Source: Arenibacter palladensis
GTDB taxonomy: Bacteria; Bacteroidota; Bacteroidia; Flavobacteriales; Flavobacteriaceae
NCBI RefSeq assembly: GCF_900129275.1
Contig: NZ_FQUX01000002.1
Span: 747,795-811,794 of the forward strand
DNA: 64,000 bases
Direction: 5' to 3'
Shown: positions 63,542-64,000 of the stretch, piece by piece
Layout: every line of letters starts with the position of its first letter
How positions within the stretch are numbered: the first letter of the stretch is position 1
Notes under the pieces: model-generated
Seen by the model: the letters and a program-made list of their open reading frames with translations, nothing else
Told to the model about the DNA's origin: nothing
The model's database searches: none
Made by a program: the position numbers and the translations under genes

Positions 63542-64000
63542 CTACTCCTCTTTTGGCGAATACCGACTTGAGAATCTTGAAAACAAAACCAATTTTTTTC
63601 TGGTATTGATGAAATATACACCGGTCAAAAGCACTATCGCCGCAATTGTAGACTGAGTGGTTATTTGTTCATCCAAAAAAAACCAGCCCAATAATAGCGC
63701 TATAATAGGGTTTACATAGGTGGAAGTGGCGACCTTTTCCGGAGAGACCACTTTTAATAAATAATTAAATGCAGTAAAGGCAACAATACTTCCCAAAATA
63801 ATTAGAAAAAGCATGGCATATTGTACCGGACTACTCCAAGCGGTAGGCAGGGTCCAAGTTTCCCCAATAAGCAAACTCCCTACCATTAGCATGATGCCCG
63901 CAGTAAACATTTGAAATCCCGTATTAACAAAATAATTTTTGGGTAGGTCGGCCTTGGCTACAAACAAACTACCATAAGCCCAACTAACCATACAAAAAAA
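63542..64000 (-). CDS. EamA/DMT-family transporter, 5' end outside window
   Basis: The minus-strand frame is open to the window end, so the N-terminus is missing; an internal ATG lies at 63991. About five membrane helices are visible, including the EamA motif VVSPEKVATSTYVNPIIALLLGWFFLDEQI near the C-terminus. It is the C-terminal half of a two-EamA-domain drug/metabolite exporter. The tiny-ORF cluster is convergent with it, separated by the terminator at 63447. Confidence 0.85.
   Translation of the reverse strand, partial: FFCMVSWAYGSLFVAKADLPKNYFVNTGFQMFTAGIMLMVGSLLIGETWTLPTAWSSPVQYAMLFLIILGSIVAFTAFNYLLKVVSPEKVATSTYVNPIIALLLGWFFLDEQITTQSTIAAIVLLTGVYFINTRKKLVLFSRFSSRYSPKEE

Overview
The window looks like chromosomal DNA of a marine-type Flavobacteriaceae (Bacteroidota). 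The grounds are AT-rich DNA, A-rich leaders without clear Shine-Dalgarno sequences, repeated TAnnTTTG-type -7 promoter boxes, two TonB-dependent receptors with N-terminal carboxypeptidase-like repeats, many AraC-type regulators, and typical flavobacterial families (DUF4382, DUF1080, DUF2784, secreted PCMT). I cannot name the genus. I saw no rRNA, tRNA, CRISPR array, insertion sequence or prophage.

Layout. 1-9 kb: partial cupin protein, nitroreductase with a divergent AraC regulator, MFS carrier, Tat-exported Gfo/Idh/MocA oxidoreductase, RidA plus quinone-oxidoreductase pair, a small gene with a cysteine-less ArsC-like protein, and an HGSNAT-like acyltransferase. 9-16 kb: AraC/AhpD-like/OsmC stress cluster, agmatine deiminase plus N-carbamoylputrescine amidase (putrescine synthesis), and a TetR regulator with an MBL hydrolase that share an inverted-repeat operator. 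16-23 kb: J/KTSC protein, CspA, HipA-like kinase with DUF3037, an SDR with a zinc-knuckle-like insert, and two DEAD-box helicases. 23-37 kb: TonB receptor, AraC regulator, a self-regulated TetR/oxidoreductase/DJ-1 operon, secreted proteins and lipoproteins, M3 peptidase, and a membrane-spanning AraC-TPR regulator. 37-41 kb: PhyH dioxygenase, FAD oxidase plus cupin, and a DUF4242/degenerate-cyclase/AraC fusion regulator.

41-48 kb is a divalent-metal island. A membrane-anchored DtxR-FeoA regulator is followed by FeoB encoded as two proteins (GTPase and permease), with a near-perfect DtxR-type palindrome upstream. Nearby, a Fur-family regulator precedes a P1B-4-type efflux ATPase. Import and export of Fe(II), Mn(II) or Co(II)/Zn(II) thus appear to be controlled side by side. 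48-57 kb holds mostly housekeeping or secreted enzymes (hydrolase, RluE-like synthase, PCMT, topoisomerase III, FKBP, serine hydrolase). 57-58 kb is about 1.1 kb of hairpin-rich, apparently non-coding DNA. 58-62 kb has a cold-shock-domain protein, a large TonB receptor and an OsmC protein.

The best candidate for something undescribed is 62.9-63.5 kb. Three tiny consecutive ORFs (28, 28 and 43 codons) lie behind a promoter-like box and an inverted repeat, and end in a strong terminator. The first two are diverged tandem paralogs with conservative substitutions, and all three end in a W-x(2,3)-R-R-x-aromatic-like basic tail. No modification or export gene lies beside them inside the window.
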